Assembly: GCA_017464285.1 (NCBI GenBank)
Contig: JAFUDT010000003.1
Span: 248,001-312,000 of the forward strand
From: Bacteroidales bacterium
GTDB taxonomy: Bacteria > Bacteroidota > Bacteroidia > Bacteroidales > UBA1402
Length of the DNA: 64,000 bases
Direction: 5' to 3'
Position 1 is the first letter of the stretch. Every line of letters starts with the position of its first letter. A program made the translations under genes and the position numbers. Positions 26,737-34,808 of the stretch are shown one piece after another. Below the pieces are notes generated by a model. The model was not told where the DNA came from. It did not search any database and worked only from the letters and a program-made list of their open reading frames with translations.

Positions 26737-26838
26737 CAGGCATTTTGGCCCGGTTTTTGCTGTAACAGCATCGGAGCGTTCCGGACAACTCTCCTATGGA
26801 TGATGATTTTATTGTTTAACTAGTTAATAATTAAAATT

Positions 26839-27153
26839 ATGGCACTTACAATTACTGATGCGAACTTTAACGGGATCCTGAACTCAGGCAAGCCGATGGT
26901 GGTCGATTTCTGGGCCGAATGGTGCGGTCCCTGCCGTATGGTCGGTCCCTATGTCGAAGAACTGGCAGCCGCTTATGCAGACCAGGTGAATATCGGCAAA
27001 ATGAATGTCGATGAAAATGATGAGGTTTGCGCCCAGTTCGGCATCCGTAATATTCCGACCATCCTGTTTTTCAAGGACGGTCAGTTGGTGGACAAACAGG
27101 TGGGAGCCGCCACCAAGAGCCAGCTTGAAGAAAAAGTCAAGAAACTGCTCTGA
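26839..27153 (+). CDS. trxA: Thioredoxin
   Basis: A classical 104-residue cytoplasmic thioredoxin. The active site WCGPC has C29 and C32, FWAEWCGPCRMVGP is intact, and the cis-proline motif IPT is in RNIPTILFF. It should reduce protein disulfides using thioredoxin reductase. There is an AT-rich 102-base gap after dnaE in which I see no clear terminator or consensus promoter. PorX follows nine bases later, so the two may be cotranscribed. Confidence 0.97.
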   Translation: MALTITDANFNGILNSGKPMVVDFWAEWCGPCRMVGPYVEELAAAYADQVNIGKMNVDENDEVCAQFGIRNIPTILFFKDGQLVDKQVGAATKSQLEEKVKKLL

Positions 27154-27162
27154 TATCCCGAC

Positions 27163-28707
27163 ATGAAGAAAGACCGCCTGCTCTGGGCCGATGACGAAAT
27201 CGACCTGCTCAAGCCCTATGTCCTTTTCCTTGAGGAGAAGGGCTACGAGGTTGTTACGGCCACCAATGGGCGGGATGCCCTGGATTTATGCCGCCAGCAG
27301 CCCTTCGACCTGGTCTTTCTCGATGAAAACATGCCCGGGCTGAGCGGTCTGGAGACCCTGAACGCCATCAAGGAGACCCTGCCTTCGCTGCCCATTGTGA
27401 TGATCACCAAGAGCGAAGAGGAGAACATCATGGATCAGGCCATCGGCAACAAAATCGCCGATTACCTTATCAAACCGGTCAATCCCAGTCAGATTCTGTT
27501 GACACTGAAGAAGAACTTGCATAAGTCGGCCATTGTCAACGATGCCCTGACACAGGATTACCGGCAACGTTTCCAGGAAATCGGGACGATGATTGCCCAG
27601 GCATCCTCTGTGGAAGACTGGCAGGAGGTCTGGCGCAAACTGGTCTATTGGGAACTGGAGCTGGAACAGGCTCAGACGGGCATGGACGAGTTTCTTCAGA
27701 TGCAGAAACGGGAGGCCGATACCCTCTTTGCCAAGTTCGTCGTCAAAAACTATCTGCAGTGGATGACGCGTCCCGAAACACGGCCGCTGATGAGCCCCGA
27801 CCTGTTCAAGACCAAAGTCTTCCCGCTGCTTGACAAGGGCGAGCATGTCTGGTTCATCCTGATCGACAATTTCCGTTTCGATCAGTGGCGCCGTATCGCG
27901 CCCTACATTTCGGAATATTTCCAGATTGACGAACAGCTCTATCTGAGCCTGTTACCCACAGCTACGCAGTATGCCCGCAATGCTGTCTTTTCGGGGCTGA
28001 TGCCCCTTCAGATCCAGCAGATGTTTCCCGAGCTCTGGATAGACGAGGACGAGGATCAGGGCAAAAACCAGAACGAGGAACCTCTCATCGGCAAACAGCT
28101 GGAGCGCTTTCGCCGGCAATGTCCGTTCAGCTACCATAAAATCAGCGATGTGGCAGCCGGAGAACGTCTTGTCGATGACATGCGGCGCCTGATGGACAAT
28201 CCGCTCAACGTGGTGGTGTTCAACTTTATCGACATGCTGTCTCATGCCCGCACGGAATCCAAGATGATACGTGAACTGGCTTCGAGCGAGGCCGCCTATC
28301 GTTCGCTGACCGAGTCCTGGTACCGGCACTCTTCCTTGTCGGTACTGCTGCGCTATCTTTCCGAGCAGCATGTCAAGGTCATCCTCACCACCGACCACGG
28401 CACGATTCGGGTGGACAATCCTGTCAAGGTGACAGGCGACAGGAATACCAACACCAACCTCCGTTACAAACTGGGCAAGAATCTGAACTACAATCCCAAA
28501 CAGGTGTTCGAGGTCAGGCAGCCGGCGCAGTTCCATCTGCCTTCCCCCAATCTGAGCACCTCCTATGTGTTCGCCATGAACAATGACTTCTTTGCCTATC
28601 CGAACAATTACAATTATTATGTCGGCTACTACAAGGATACCTTCCAGCACGGCGGAATCTCGCTTGAGGAGATGATGATTCCCCTTATCACCCTGGAGGG
28701 CAAGTAG
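27163..28707 (+). CDS. porX: T9SS response regulator PorX (receiver plus PglZ phosphatase-fold domain)
   Basis: PorX is the regulator that, with the PorY kinase, controls type IX secretion genes in Porphyromonas and Flavobacterium. Residues 1-120 form a CheY-like receiver with D10, D11 and phospho-acceptor D54 (FLDENMPG) and a conserved KP near 105-106. Residues about 210-500 are a PglZ/alkaline-phosphatase-fold domain with the candidate nucleophile in PTATQYARNA and metal ligands in TTDHGTI. Published PorX structures report zinc-dependent phosphodiesterase activity against oligonucleotides for this domain. There is no DNA-binding domain. tsaE follows after 17 bases, an arrangement I believe is common in Bacteroidales. 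Confidence 0.93.
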   Translation: MKKDRLLWADDEIDLLKPYVLFLEEKGYEVVTATNGRDALDLCRQQPFDLVFLDENMPGLSGLETLNAIKETLPSLPIVMITKSEEENIMDQAIGNKIADYLIKPVNPSQILLTLKKNLHKSAIVNDALTQDYRQRFQEIGTMIAQASSVEDWQEVWRKLVYWELELEQAQTGMDEFLQMQKREADTLFAKFVVKNYLQWMTRPETRPLMSPDLFKTKVFPLLDKGEHVWFILIDNFRFDQWRRIAPYISEYFQIDEQLYLSLLPTATQYARNAVFSGLMPLQIQQMFPELWIDEDEDQGKNQNEEPLIGKQLERFRRQCPFSYHKISDVAAGERLVDDMRRLMDNPLNVVVFNFIDMLSHARTESKMIRELASSEAAYRSLTESWYRHSSLSVLLRYLSEQHVKVILTTDHGTIRVDNPVKVTGDRNTNTNLRYKLGKNLNYNPKQVFEVRQPAQFHLPSPNLSTSYVFAMNNDFFAYPNNYNYYVGYYKDTFQHGGISLEEMMIPLITLEGK

Positions 28708-28724
28708 CACACTATGGGAAAGCT

Positions 28725-29141
28725 ATGGACAAACTGGTATTCTCATTAAACGAAATCGGGCGGGCCGCCCGGCAGTTCCTGACGGCGGCGGGGCAGTGTA
28801 GGGTATTTGCCTTCCATGCAGAAATGGGAGTGGGTAAAACTACCTTCATTAAAGAAGTCTGCCGGCTGCTGGGGGTGAATTCCGAGGTGAACAGCCCCAC
28901 CTTTGCCATCATCAACGAGTATCATAGTGAACAAGGACCGGTCTATCATTTCGACCTTTACCGGCTGAAACAGGTCTCCGAGGCTTTCGACATCGGTTGT
29001 GAGGATTATTTCTACAGCGGCTGCTACTGCTTTGTAGAATGGCCGGAACTGATCGAAGGCATGCTGCCAGAGGACTGCTGTCACGTTCATATCCGGGAAT
29101 TGCCCGACGGCCGCCGGGAACTCTCGCTTGCTACAGACTGA
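28725..29141 (+). CDS. tsaE: tRNA threonylcarbamoyladenosine biosynthesis ATPase TsaE
   Basis: TsaE is the small ATPase that supports TsaBD in making the t6A modification at position 37 of ANN-decoding tRNAs. The Walker A motif AEMGVGKTT (about 28-36), the NSPTFAIINEY segment and FDLYRL with the conserved EWPELI are present. Its 138 residues are typical. The last 11 bases overlap the convergent menA gene. Confidence 0.95.
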   Translation: MDKLVFSLNEIGRAARQFLTAAGQCRVFAFHAEMGVGKTTFIKEVCRLLGVNSEVNSPTFAIINEYHSEQGPVYHFDLYRLKQVSEAFDIGCEDYFYSGCYCFVEWPELIEGMLPEDCCHVHIRELPDGRRELSLATD

Positions 29142-30108
29142 TCCATACCAGTGCCGTATAGACGGCATTGGTGAGTCCTGCCATCAGCAGGCAGCCATTG
29201 TATTGAGCTCCGGAAGAAGTCAGCACTTTATAGTATAAAAACAGCGCCGGCACTACGACCAGCAGGGCCAGAGACGGCCCCAGGGACAGCCAGGCGGCCA
29301 GGGGCATGAGCAGTACGATGATGCCCAGACCGGCCAGAGCCGCTTTTTTGCCGAAGCGCACGGGAAAGGTTTTCTTGTTGACGGCCCTGTCGTCCTGTAT
29401 GTCACGTAGGTTGTTGATAGCCAGTACACACATGCTGATCAGTCCGTTCACACCGCCGGCCAGGAGCGCCTTTTCTCCCAAGCTGTCGGGCAGGCTGAGA
29501 TTCAGTTGCAGCCAGGTTTCCGTCCAGGGCCAGGCCGAAGCCTGTTGCAGCCACACTGTTCCCCAACAGGCGAGCAGGCCGTAGTAGAGCAGGACAAAGA
29601 CATCGGCAATCCCCAGATAGGAGAGTGAATAGTCGGTCGCCGTATAGAGCCAGGCAAACAACAGGGCCGTCAGTCCGATAATCAGTATGGGCCAGCCGCC
29701 TGTCCAGACCAGAACGGCTCCTGTGAGTACTGCGACAGTCAGCGCCGCCAGGCAGGCGCGGCGTATCTGGCCTTCGCTGACCGTCCCTTCGGCCAGGGCC
29801 CGCTTGAAGCCCTGCCGTCCCTTGTTGTCGGCCCCTCGCCGGAAATCGTAGTAGTCATTGATCAGATTGGACAGTATCTGCAGGGCCAGTGCGCAGCAAA
29901 GGGTAAGCCAGGCCACCGCAGCATTGGTCTGGCCTGTCAGGGCGCTACTCAGCTTCCAGCCTACCAGTACCGGACAGGCGGAGGCAAACAATGTCTGCGG
30001 GCGGACAATCTTGAACCATAGCAGCAACTTTCCTCCGGGACTGCGCCGGCCGGCCGAAGGACTCTGTCCGCTCTTATTTTCGGGCTGTATAGATGGTCGT
30101 GATGCCAT
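29131..30108 (-). CDS. menA: 1,4-dihydroxy-2-naphthoate polyprenyltransferase
   Basis: MenA attaches the polyprenyl tail to 1,4-dihydroxy-2-naphthoate, the penultimate step of menaquinone synthesis. It is a UbiA-fold membrane protein with about eight or nine transmembrane segments and the two aspartate-rich motifs NLINDYYDFRRGADNKGR (about 82-99) and NLRDIQDDRAVNKKT (about 224). The N-terminal 35 residues precede the first conserved WFKIVRPQTL and overlap menG by 35 bases; a later start may be used. Together with menG it completes the last two menaquinone steps. Confidence 0.93.
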   Translation of the reverse strand: MASRPSIQPENKSGQSPSAGRRSPGGKLLLWFKIVRPQTLFASACPVLVGWKLSSALTGQTNAAVAWLTLCCALALQILSNLINDYYDFRRGADNKGRQGFKRALAEGTVSEGQIRRACLAALTVAVLTGAVLVWTGGWPILIIGLTALLFAWLYTATDYSLSYLGIADVFVLLYYGLLACWGTVWLQQASAWPWTETWLQLNLSLPDSLGEKALLAGGVNGLISMCVLAINNLRDIQDDRAVNKKTFPVRFGKKAALAGLGIIVLLMPLAAWLSLGPSLALLVVVPALFLYYKVLTSSGAQYNGCLLMAGLTNAVYTALVWISL

Positions 30109-30772
30109 AACTCAGTGTTTTGTATTCAGCTTGGCTTAGGCCGGCTGCCAGCAGACGATCGGTCATGTCCCGGCCCCAGACAAAAGCCTTGACGCTCCTG
30201 TTCAGATAGCTGTAGGCGGTCTTGTCATGGCTGACCAGGCGCCCCACACGGGGGAGGATATGGGTGAAATACAGATCGTAGCCCCAGGCAATCAGTCGGT
30301 TGTCGGGATAGGAGAACTCAAGTATCATCAGCTGTCCTCCCGGACGCAGGACCCGACGCATCTCCCTGAGCCCTTGGTCGAGGTCGGCAAAGTTGCGCAC
30401 CCCGTAGGCGCAGGTCACCGTGGCAAAACTGTCGTCCTCAAAAGGCAGTTCCAGTGCGCTGGCTCTCTGAAGGAGGATTTGTTCATTCCGGCCTGCCTGA
30501 TGGATTTTCTCCCGGCCGATTTTCATCATCTCTTCCGACAGATCCACTCCCAGCACGCAGTCTGCTTTCCCCTGTCGGACAATCTCCAGGGCCAGGTCGG
30601 CTGTGCCGGTGGCTACGTCGAGCAGCCTCTGGCCGGCTTCTACGGGGCTGAGCGCGGCAACAGCCCGGCGCCGCCAACGGCGGTCGACATTCAGCGAAAG
30701 CAGATGATTGAGCAGATCGTACCGACGGGCGATACGGTCGAACAGACTGCCTATTTGCTGTTTCTCTTTCAA
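30074..30772 (-). CDS. menG: Demethylmenaquinone methyltransferase
   Basis: This S-adenosylmethionine-dependent enzyme (UbiE/MenG family) methylates demethylmenaquinone. Conserved elements are FDRIARRYDLLNHLLSLNVDRRWRR, the SAM-binding LLDVATGTADLAL (motif I), GVDLSEEMM, and LPFEDDSFATVTCAYGVRNF. The start is uncertain: the open frame reaches a TTG at 30862, but that stretch contains a -7-like box (TATCTTTA) and unconserved residues. I chose a TTG at 30772, which gives the family-typical N-terminus KEKQQIGSLFDRIA and 232 residues. It precedes menA and overlaps it. Confidence 0.88.
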   Translation of the reverse strand: MKEKQQIGSLFDRIARRYDLLNHLLSLNVDRRWRRRAVAALSPVEAGQRLLDVATGTADLALEIVRQGKADCVLGVDLSEEMMKIGREKIHQAGRNEQILLQRASALELPFEDDSFATVTCAYGVRNFADLDQGLREMRRVLRPGGQLMILEFSYPDNRLIAWGYDLYFTHILPRVGRLVSHDKTAYSYLNRSVKAFVWGRDMTDRLLAAGLSQAEYKTLSYGITTIYTARK

Positions 30773-30872
30773 GGCTGTATGTTTGGATGCGCCCCTGTGA
30801 CTTGTATGCAGCAGGCGGAGGATTTCGACTGTAAAGATACGGCAAGCCGTCTGCAATCCCAAATAATATGCT

Positions 30873-30880
30873 TACATTTG
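30873..30880 (+). promoter_or_regulatory. -7 element for esterase gene
   Basis: TACATTTG matches TAnnTTTG 17 bases before the ATG at 30898. It lies in the divergent gap with menG. No exact -33 TTG is present at the expected spacing. Confidence 0.55.
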
Positions 30881-30897
30881 CCCGCAAAACATGCCTT

Positions 30898-31758
30898 ATG
30901 AAAAAAACGTTCTTACTGCTGAGTGTCCTGTTGGGCATCGCGTTTGCTCTCGGAGCCCAGAACCGTATCCAGACGGAAGAGGTATCCAGTTCGCTGCTGG
31001 GACACAGTGTGAAAGTCAATGTCTGCCTGCCGCGTTATTTCGAGAGTTCAGACAGACACTATCCGGTGCTTTACCTGCTGCACGGTCTCTACGGTGTTCA
31101 TACCGACTGGGAAAATCGCGGTGGCCTGAGAGCTGTCCTTGACGAGCTCAACGGGACGGGCGAGGCAGCCGAGATGATCGTCATCATGCCCTGTGCCGGG
31201 GACCCCGACGTACAGCATGTGCAGAACGGCTATTTCAATATGCCCGGTTGCCCTTATGAGGATTTTTTCTTCGAGGAACTTATTCCGGCCATGGAACAGA
31301 AATACCGCTGCGGCGGAGCCAAACAGCTTCGGGCCGTGGCCGGTCTGTCAATGGGCGGCGGAGGCAGCGTGGTCTATGCCCAGCGTCATCCGGACATGTT
31401 TTCCAGCTGCTACGGCATGAGTGCCTGGCTGGACAATCAGATGAACCAGGTACGACAGCCCGAGAACCAGGACAACAAACTCTACATCACGGCCATGTCG
31501 GTGCGTGAGCATTCCGCCTTGGATTTCATCGACAATGCCGACGAAAAGACCGTCCAGGCTCTGCGCGGTGTAAAATGGTTCCTCGACTGTGGCGATGACG
31601 ACGGCCTGCTGCAGCTGACCACCGATCTGTTCCTGAAAATGAAGCGCCGGGGCATCCCCTGTGAACTGAGGGTCCGCAACGGTGCCCACACCTGGGAGTA
31701 TTGGCATACGGCACTGCGTCTGTCCCTGCCTTTCGCCTCTCGCAATTTTACCTTTTAG
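30898..31758 (+). CDS. Secreted alpha/beta-hydrolase esterase (esterase D family)
   Basis: The 286-residue protein has a signal peptide (MKKTFLLLSVLLGIAFALGAQ) and a single alpha/beta hydrolase domain of the putative-esterase family. The nucleophile elbow is GLSMGGGGSV (Ser near residue 157 of the precursor), the oxyanion region is YLLHGLYGVHTDW, and a late HTWEYW supplies the likely catalytic His. The expected acid is in DCGDDD near residue 226. Relatives include acetyl-xylan, feruloyl and S-formylglutathione esterases. The neighbouring convergent GH28 pectinase makes a polysaccharide deacetylase or similar role plausible, but the substrate is not shown. Confidence 0.87.
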   Translation: MKKTFLLLSVLLGIAFALGAQNRIQTEEVSSSLLGHSVKVNVCLPRYFESSDRHYPVLYLLHGLYGVHTDWENRGGLRAVLDELNGTGEAAEMIVIMPCAGDPDVQHVQNGYFNMPGCPYEDFFFEELIPAMEQKYRCGGAKQLRAVAGLSMGGGGSVVYAQRHPDMFSSCYGMSAWLDNQMNQVRQPENQDNKLYITAMSVREHSALDFIDNADEKTVQALRGVKWFLDCGDDDGLLQLTTDLFLKMKRRGIPCELRVRNGAHTWEYWHTALRLSLPFASRNFTF

Positions 31759-31770
31759 TTTTTCTTTGTT

Positions 31771-33183
31771 TCAGCGGCCGGGCGCGAAGCCGGAAATGCC
31801 GCTTACTCCTTCCTTTCCCTGACCAAAACTGTCGATGGTAATGTCCTTGACAAAAAGGTTCTTGACATGTTCCGCATTGTTGTGGAACTGGGTCAGGTGC
31901 CTGACGTGAACCCGCTCGATATTGACCCCGTCGATGGGATCCCGGCTGTCGCCACGCAGCTCATAGACGGCATCGGCCTGCCCGGCTTCGGCATCGCGGA
32001 TGCTGATGTTGCGGATGCGGGTGATGCGGGTCTCGAAAGTCGGTACTATGTCTCGCCACTGATACAGAACATCGGTGTCAATTTCAAATACGCGCAGCAT
32101 GTGGGTGGCCGATACCTTTTCGACGGTGATATCCTCGATAAAGCCGCCCCGGCGGTGGTTGGTCTTCAGGTAGAAAAGTCGATAGACGCGGTCGCTGGAA
32201 TGGCAGTCGTGCATATAGACCCGGCGCACGCCGCCCGACATCTCGCTACCGATACCCAGCAGGCAATGTCCCTGCACCACCTTGCAATGACGCACCACGA
32301 TGTCCTGGGTGGGCATGTCGGCGGCCCAGCCGTCCTGGTTGCGGCCGGCCTTGAGCACCACCGCATCGTCGCCCTGGTCGAAGACGCAGTTCTCCACCAG
32401 GGCATGCTGGGTCATCTCCAGATCGATGCCATCGTTGTTGTGTCCGTGGGCATAGACATCCAGGCCGTGCACCCAGACATCACGGCACATATAGGTATGA
32501 ATGGTCCAGAAGGGGCTCTCGCGTATCTTGAAGCCGTCGAGCCGGATATTGCGGCAACGGTTGAAATGGATCAGATGCGGCCGCATCTGCACGCCTTCCC
32601 GCTCCATATGCCGGTCTTCGACAGGCACCTGGGTAGAGCACATGGCATAGAGCTGACGGGTGGCCTGGATATGCGAGTCTGGCCGCTTGAACCAGCTGCG
32701 CCAGAAGTCCATCTTGGGCGCCAGCATCCCGGGGCCGCTGATGGCAATGTTTTCACACTCGTAGGCATAGAGCAGGGGGGAGATGTTCATACATTCGGCC
32801 CCTTCCCAGGAGGTCCGGACAGCTGGATAATACAGGCTCAGGTCATCGTCGAAGATCACCTTGGCGCCCTGGCTGAGATAAAGGTTGCAATTGCTCTTGA
32901 AATGAACGGGGCCGGTGAGCCATTCGCCCTGGGGTACGACCACGCGTCCGCCGCCGGCCTTGTGGCAGGCGGCCATGGCTTTGGCAAAGGCGGCCGTGGT
33001 GGCTTTCACATTGCCCGGTTTGGCGCCGTAGCGGGTAATCGGGAAGTCCTTTTCGGGAAAACTGTACATGATCAGCGGTTCGAAGCCGTAGGGAGATTCG
33101 GGAGCCTCGACTCTGACAGCTTCGCCAGCTGACAGAGCGGCTACCGACAGCCATACAACGAGCAGGAAGGAAATTCTTTTCAT
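31771..33183 (-). CDS. Glycoside hydrolase family 28 (polygalacturonase-type)
   Basis: This secreted right-handed beta-helix pectinase has 470 residues. The signal peptide ends near LSAG; the N-terminal region shows ITRYGAKPGN, typical of GH28. The active-site set is present: NNDGIDLE, QGDDAVVLKAG (the DD pair), GHCLLGIGSEMSGG (the G-H-G motif) and FYLKTNHRRGG for the basic substrate-binding pair. The family includes endo- and exo-polygalacturonases and rhamnogalacturonan hydrolases; bacterial periplasmic members are often exo-acting. The ATG at 33183 was preferred because it begins the signal peptide. Its end converges with the esterase gene at 12 bases. Confidence 0.93.
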   Translation of the reverse strand: MKRISFLLVVWLSVAALSAGEAVRVEAPESPYGFEPLIMYSFPEKDFPITRYGAKPGNVKATTAAFAKAMAACHKAGGGRVVVPQGEWLTGPVHFKSNCNLYLSQGAKVIFDDDLSLYYPAVRTSWEGAECMNISPLLYAYECENIAISGPGMLAPKMDFWRSWFKRPDSHIQATRQLYAMCSTQVPVEDRHMEREGVQMRPHLIHFNRCRNIRLDGFKIRESPFWTIHTYMCRDVWVHGLDVYAHGHNNDGIDLEMTQHALVENCVFDQGDDAVVLKAGRNQDGWAADMPTQDIVVRHCKVVQGHCLLGIGSEMSGGVRRVYMHDCHSSDRVYRLFYLKTNHRRGGFIEDITVEKVSATHMLRVFEIDTDVLYQWRDIVPTFETRITRIRNISIRDAEAGQADAVYELRGDSRDPIDGVNIERVHVRHLTQFHNNAEHVKNLFVKDITIDSFGQGKEGVSGISGFAPGR

Positions 33184-33224
33184 AGTTGGATATGTTGGAA
33201 AAAGACACAAGACATTTTACCGGA

Positions 33225-33232
33225 CAAATATA
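33225..33232 (-). promoter_or_regulatory. -7 element for GH28 gene
   Basis: TATATTTG on the minus strand matches TAnnTTTG about 42 bases before the GH28 ATG. No clear TTG lies at the -33 position. Confidence 0.55.
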
Positions 33233-33254
33233 GTCTTTTTCCGGGATAAAAAGT

Positions 33255-33935
33255 TTATACCAGTCTGATGGCATTGATGTTGCGGCCGCAGCAGAGGCCT
33301 TCGCGGCGGGCTGAGTAGAAACGGGTCTCGGTATAGGTGTCCACGGCACAGACCTGTATGTTTTCGGGCTGCAGTCCGCTCTGCTCAAGCAGCCAGCGGT
33401 TGGCCGAAAACAGGTCGATATGCTCTCCGCCCGACATGGGCCGGCCGTTGCCCTGACCACGGAAAGACCAGACTATATCCATGGGGAAGCCGGCCTGACG
33501 GAAAGCCTCCGTCACTTCCGGCCCGACCTGGAAGCTGTCCGGTCCGATGGCCGGACAGACGACCGCCCGCACATCGCCAGGTCGGCAGCCGAAGAGACCG
33601 GCCATTCTTTGGAGGGTCTTTTGGGAGATCCGCTGTACGGTGCCCCGCCAGCCGGCATGCACCGCGGCAACCACCCTTTGCCGCGGGTCGTAGAGCAGGA
33701 CGGGAACACAGTCAGCCGTCCTGACTCCGATGGCAACCTCTCTGAGCTTGGTAATGAAGGCATCATAGCCTTCCAGCGCCTCGCGTGTCAGGCCGGGACG
33801 GTCGATAAGGGCGATACGGCTTCCGTGCACCTGATGGCCCTGGACCACCGGGTAGGGCAGCAGGGAGTCTCTGTGGGCGGTGAAAGCCTCCACACCCTCA
33901 CCGAGTGAATATTCAAAGAGATGGTTGCCAGTCAT
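33255..33935 (-). CDS. pgeF: Peptidoglycan editing factor PgeF (laccase-domain/YfiH family)
   Basis: PgeF-family enzymes remove misincorporated amino acids from peptidoglycan precursors and have also been described as multicopper polyphenol oxidases or purine-nucleoside phosphorylases. The 226-residue protein carries the metal-site motifs QVHGS (about 36-40), VRTADCVPVLL and VAAVHAGWRGT, plus a late SARREGLCCGR. The ATG at 33935 fits the family start; a longer frame would run through the terminator of the tRNA gene. Only seven bases separate the ATG from that terminator, so no separate consensus promoter fits between them. Confidence 0.92.
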   Translation of the reverse strand: MTGNHLFEYSLGEGVEAFTAHRDSLLPYPVVQGHQVHGSRIALIDRPGLTREALEGYDAFITKLREVAIGVRTADCVPVLLYDPRQRVVAAVHAGWRGTVQRISQKTLQRMAGLFGCRPGDVRAVVCPAIGPDSFQVGPEVTEAFRQAGFPMDIVWSFRGQGNGRPMSGGEHIDLFSANRWLLEQSGLQPENIQVCAVDTYTETRFYSARREGLCCGRNINAIRLV

Positions 33936-33942
33936 GCGCAGC

Positions 33943-33979
33943 AAAAAAAACTGCAAGAGACGAAAGAACTCTTGCAGTT
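33943..33979 (-). terminator. Rho-independent terminator of tRNA-Ala
   Basis: The perfect 11-bp stem AACTGCAAGAG (33949-33959) and its complement (33969-33979) has a 9-base loop, and eight A residues at 33943-33950 give a U run on the minus strand. It is ten bases beyond the tRNA 3' end. Confidence 0.92.
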
Positions 33980-33988
33980 GAAAAAGAG

Positions 33989-34062
33989 TGGAGCATAGCG
34001 GACTCGAACCGCTCACCTCGACACTGCCAGTGTCGCGCTCTAGCCGGATGAGCTAATGCCCC
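33989..34062 (-). tRNA. tRNA-Ala (anticodon GGC)
   Basis: The minus strand folds into a full 74-base cloverleaf. The acceptor stem GGGGCAT pairs with ATGCTCC, with one G-U pair. The anticodon stem CGACA/TGTCG holds loop CTGGCAG with anticodon GGC (complement of 34026-34028), and the T arm has AGCGG-TTCGAGT-CCGCT. The discriminator base is A and CCA is not encoded. It reads alanine codon GCC (and GCU by wobble). A promoter element and a terminator flank it, so it is a single-gene transcript unless the terminator is read through into pgeF. Confidence 0.97.
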
Positions 34063-34089
34063 TCGGGTCTCGTTTTCTGAGAACGGGTG

Positions 34090-34097
34090 CAAAGATA
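34090..34097 (-). promoter_or_regulatory. -7 element for tRNA-Ala
   Basis: TATCTTTG on the minus strand fits TAnnTTTG, about 28 bases before the tRNA 5' end. Confidence 0.6.
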
Positions 34098-34159
34098 CTG
34101 CTTTTTTACAAAAACCGAATCTTCCGGGCAAAAATTTTTCGCAAATCTGCATTTTAGTG

Positions 34160-34167
34160 TAACTTTG
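34160..34167 (+). promoter_or_regulatory. -7 element for ruvC-aroA operon
   Basis: TAACTTTG matches TAnnTTTG 44 bases before the ruvC ATG. A T-rich stretch is at the -33 position but without a clear TTTG. Confidence 0.55.
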
Positions 34168-34211
34168 CTCTTAAATCAGGCAGGGGGCTGTGCCTGCCTA
34201 TCCGACTGTAT

Positions 34212-34808
34212 ATGAATACGACCGACCAGACAGTCCGCCGGGGAAATCCGAGCAAAGACCGTATCATTCTGGGTATCGACCCGGGAACCAATGTCATGGG
34301 CTACGGCCTGCTGCACGTGGTCAACGGCAAAGCTCAGTATATGCTCATGGGGGTGCTCAAGCTGGGTAAATACGAAGACCATTACCTTCGGCTGCGCAAG
34401 ATTTTCGAGCGGACCCGGAGTCTGATCGACGAGTTCCTGCCCGACGAGATGGCCATCGAAGCCCCTTTCTTCGGTAAGAACGTGCAGTCGATGCTCAAGT
34501 TGGGACATGCCCAGGGTTGCGCCATAGCTGCAGCCGTGTCACGGGATATACCCATCCATGAGTATGCGCCCCTGAAAATCAAGATGGCCCTGACGGGCAA
34601 CGGCCGGGCCTCGAAAGAACAGGTGGCCGACATGGTGGGGCGCATCCTGAGCGTCCCCAAGGAAGATCTGCTACCGCAGCTGGATGCCACCGATGCTCTG
34701 GCGGCAGCCTATTGCCACTACCTGCAGACTTCCCGGCCTATGCCCGAGGGCAAGGCCTACAAATCCTGGAAAGATTATGTCAGCAAGAATCCTGACAAAT
34801 GTAAATAA
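34212..34808 (+). CDS. ruvC: Holliday junction resolvase RuvC
   Basis: RuvC cuts Holliday junctions made during recombination. The RNase-H-like fold shows catalytic acids in [14 protein letters not shown] (first Asp near residue 21), [11 protein letters not shown] (Glu) and the C-terminal [13 protein letters not shown] (two Asp). Its 198 residues are slightly longer than the E. coli enzyme because of N- and C-terminal tails. Its stop overlaps the aroA ATG by one base (TAATG), so translation is coupled. Confidence 0.96.
   Translation: MNTTDQTVRRGNPSKDRIILGIDPGTNVMGYGLLHVVNGKAQYMLMGVLKLGKYEDHYLRLRKIFERTRSLIDEFLPDEMAIEAPFFGKNVQSMLKLGHAQGCAIAAAVSRDIPIHEYAPLKIKMALTGNGRASKEQVADMVGRILSVPKEDLLPQLDATDALAAAYCHYLQTSRPMPEGKAYKSWKDYVSKNPDKCK

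Noticed and set aside
31867..33132. 421-codon plus-strand frame across the GH28 gene
   Set aside because: The GH28 active-site motifs and signal peptide are on the minus strand.
33989..34062. tRNA-Ala as an integration site for a mobile element
   Set aside because: There is no integrase, no repeated tRNA end and no foreign-looking genes on either side.
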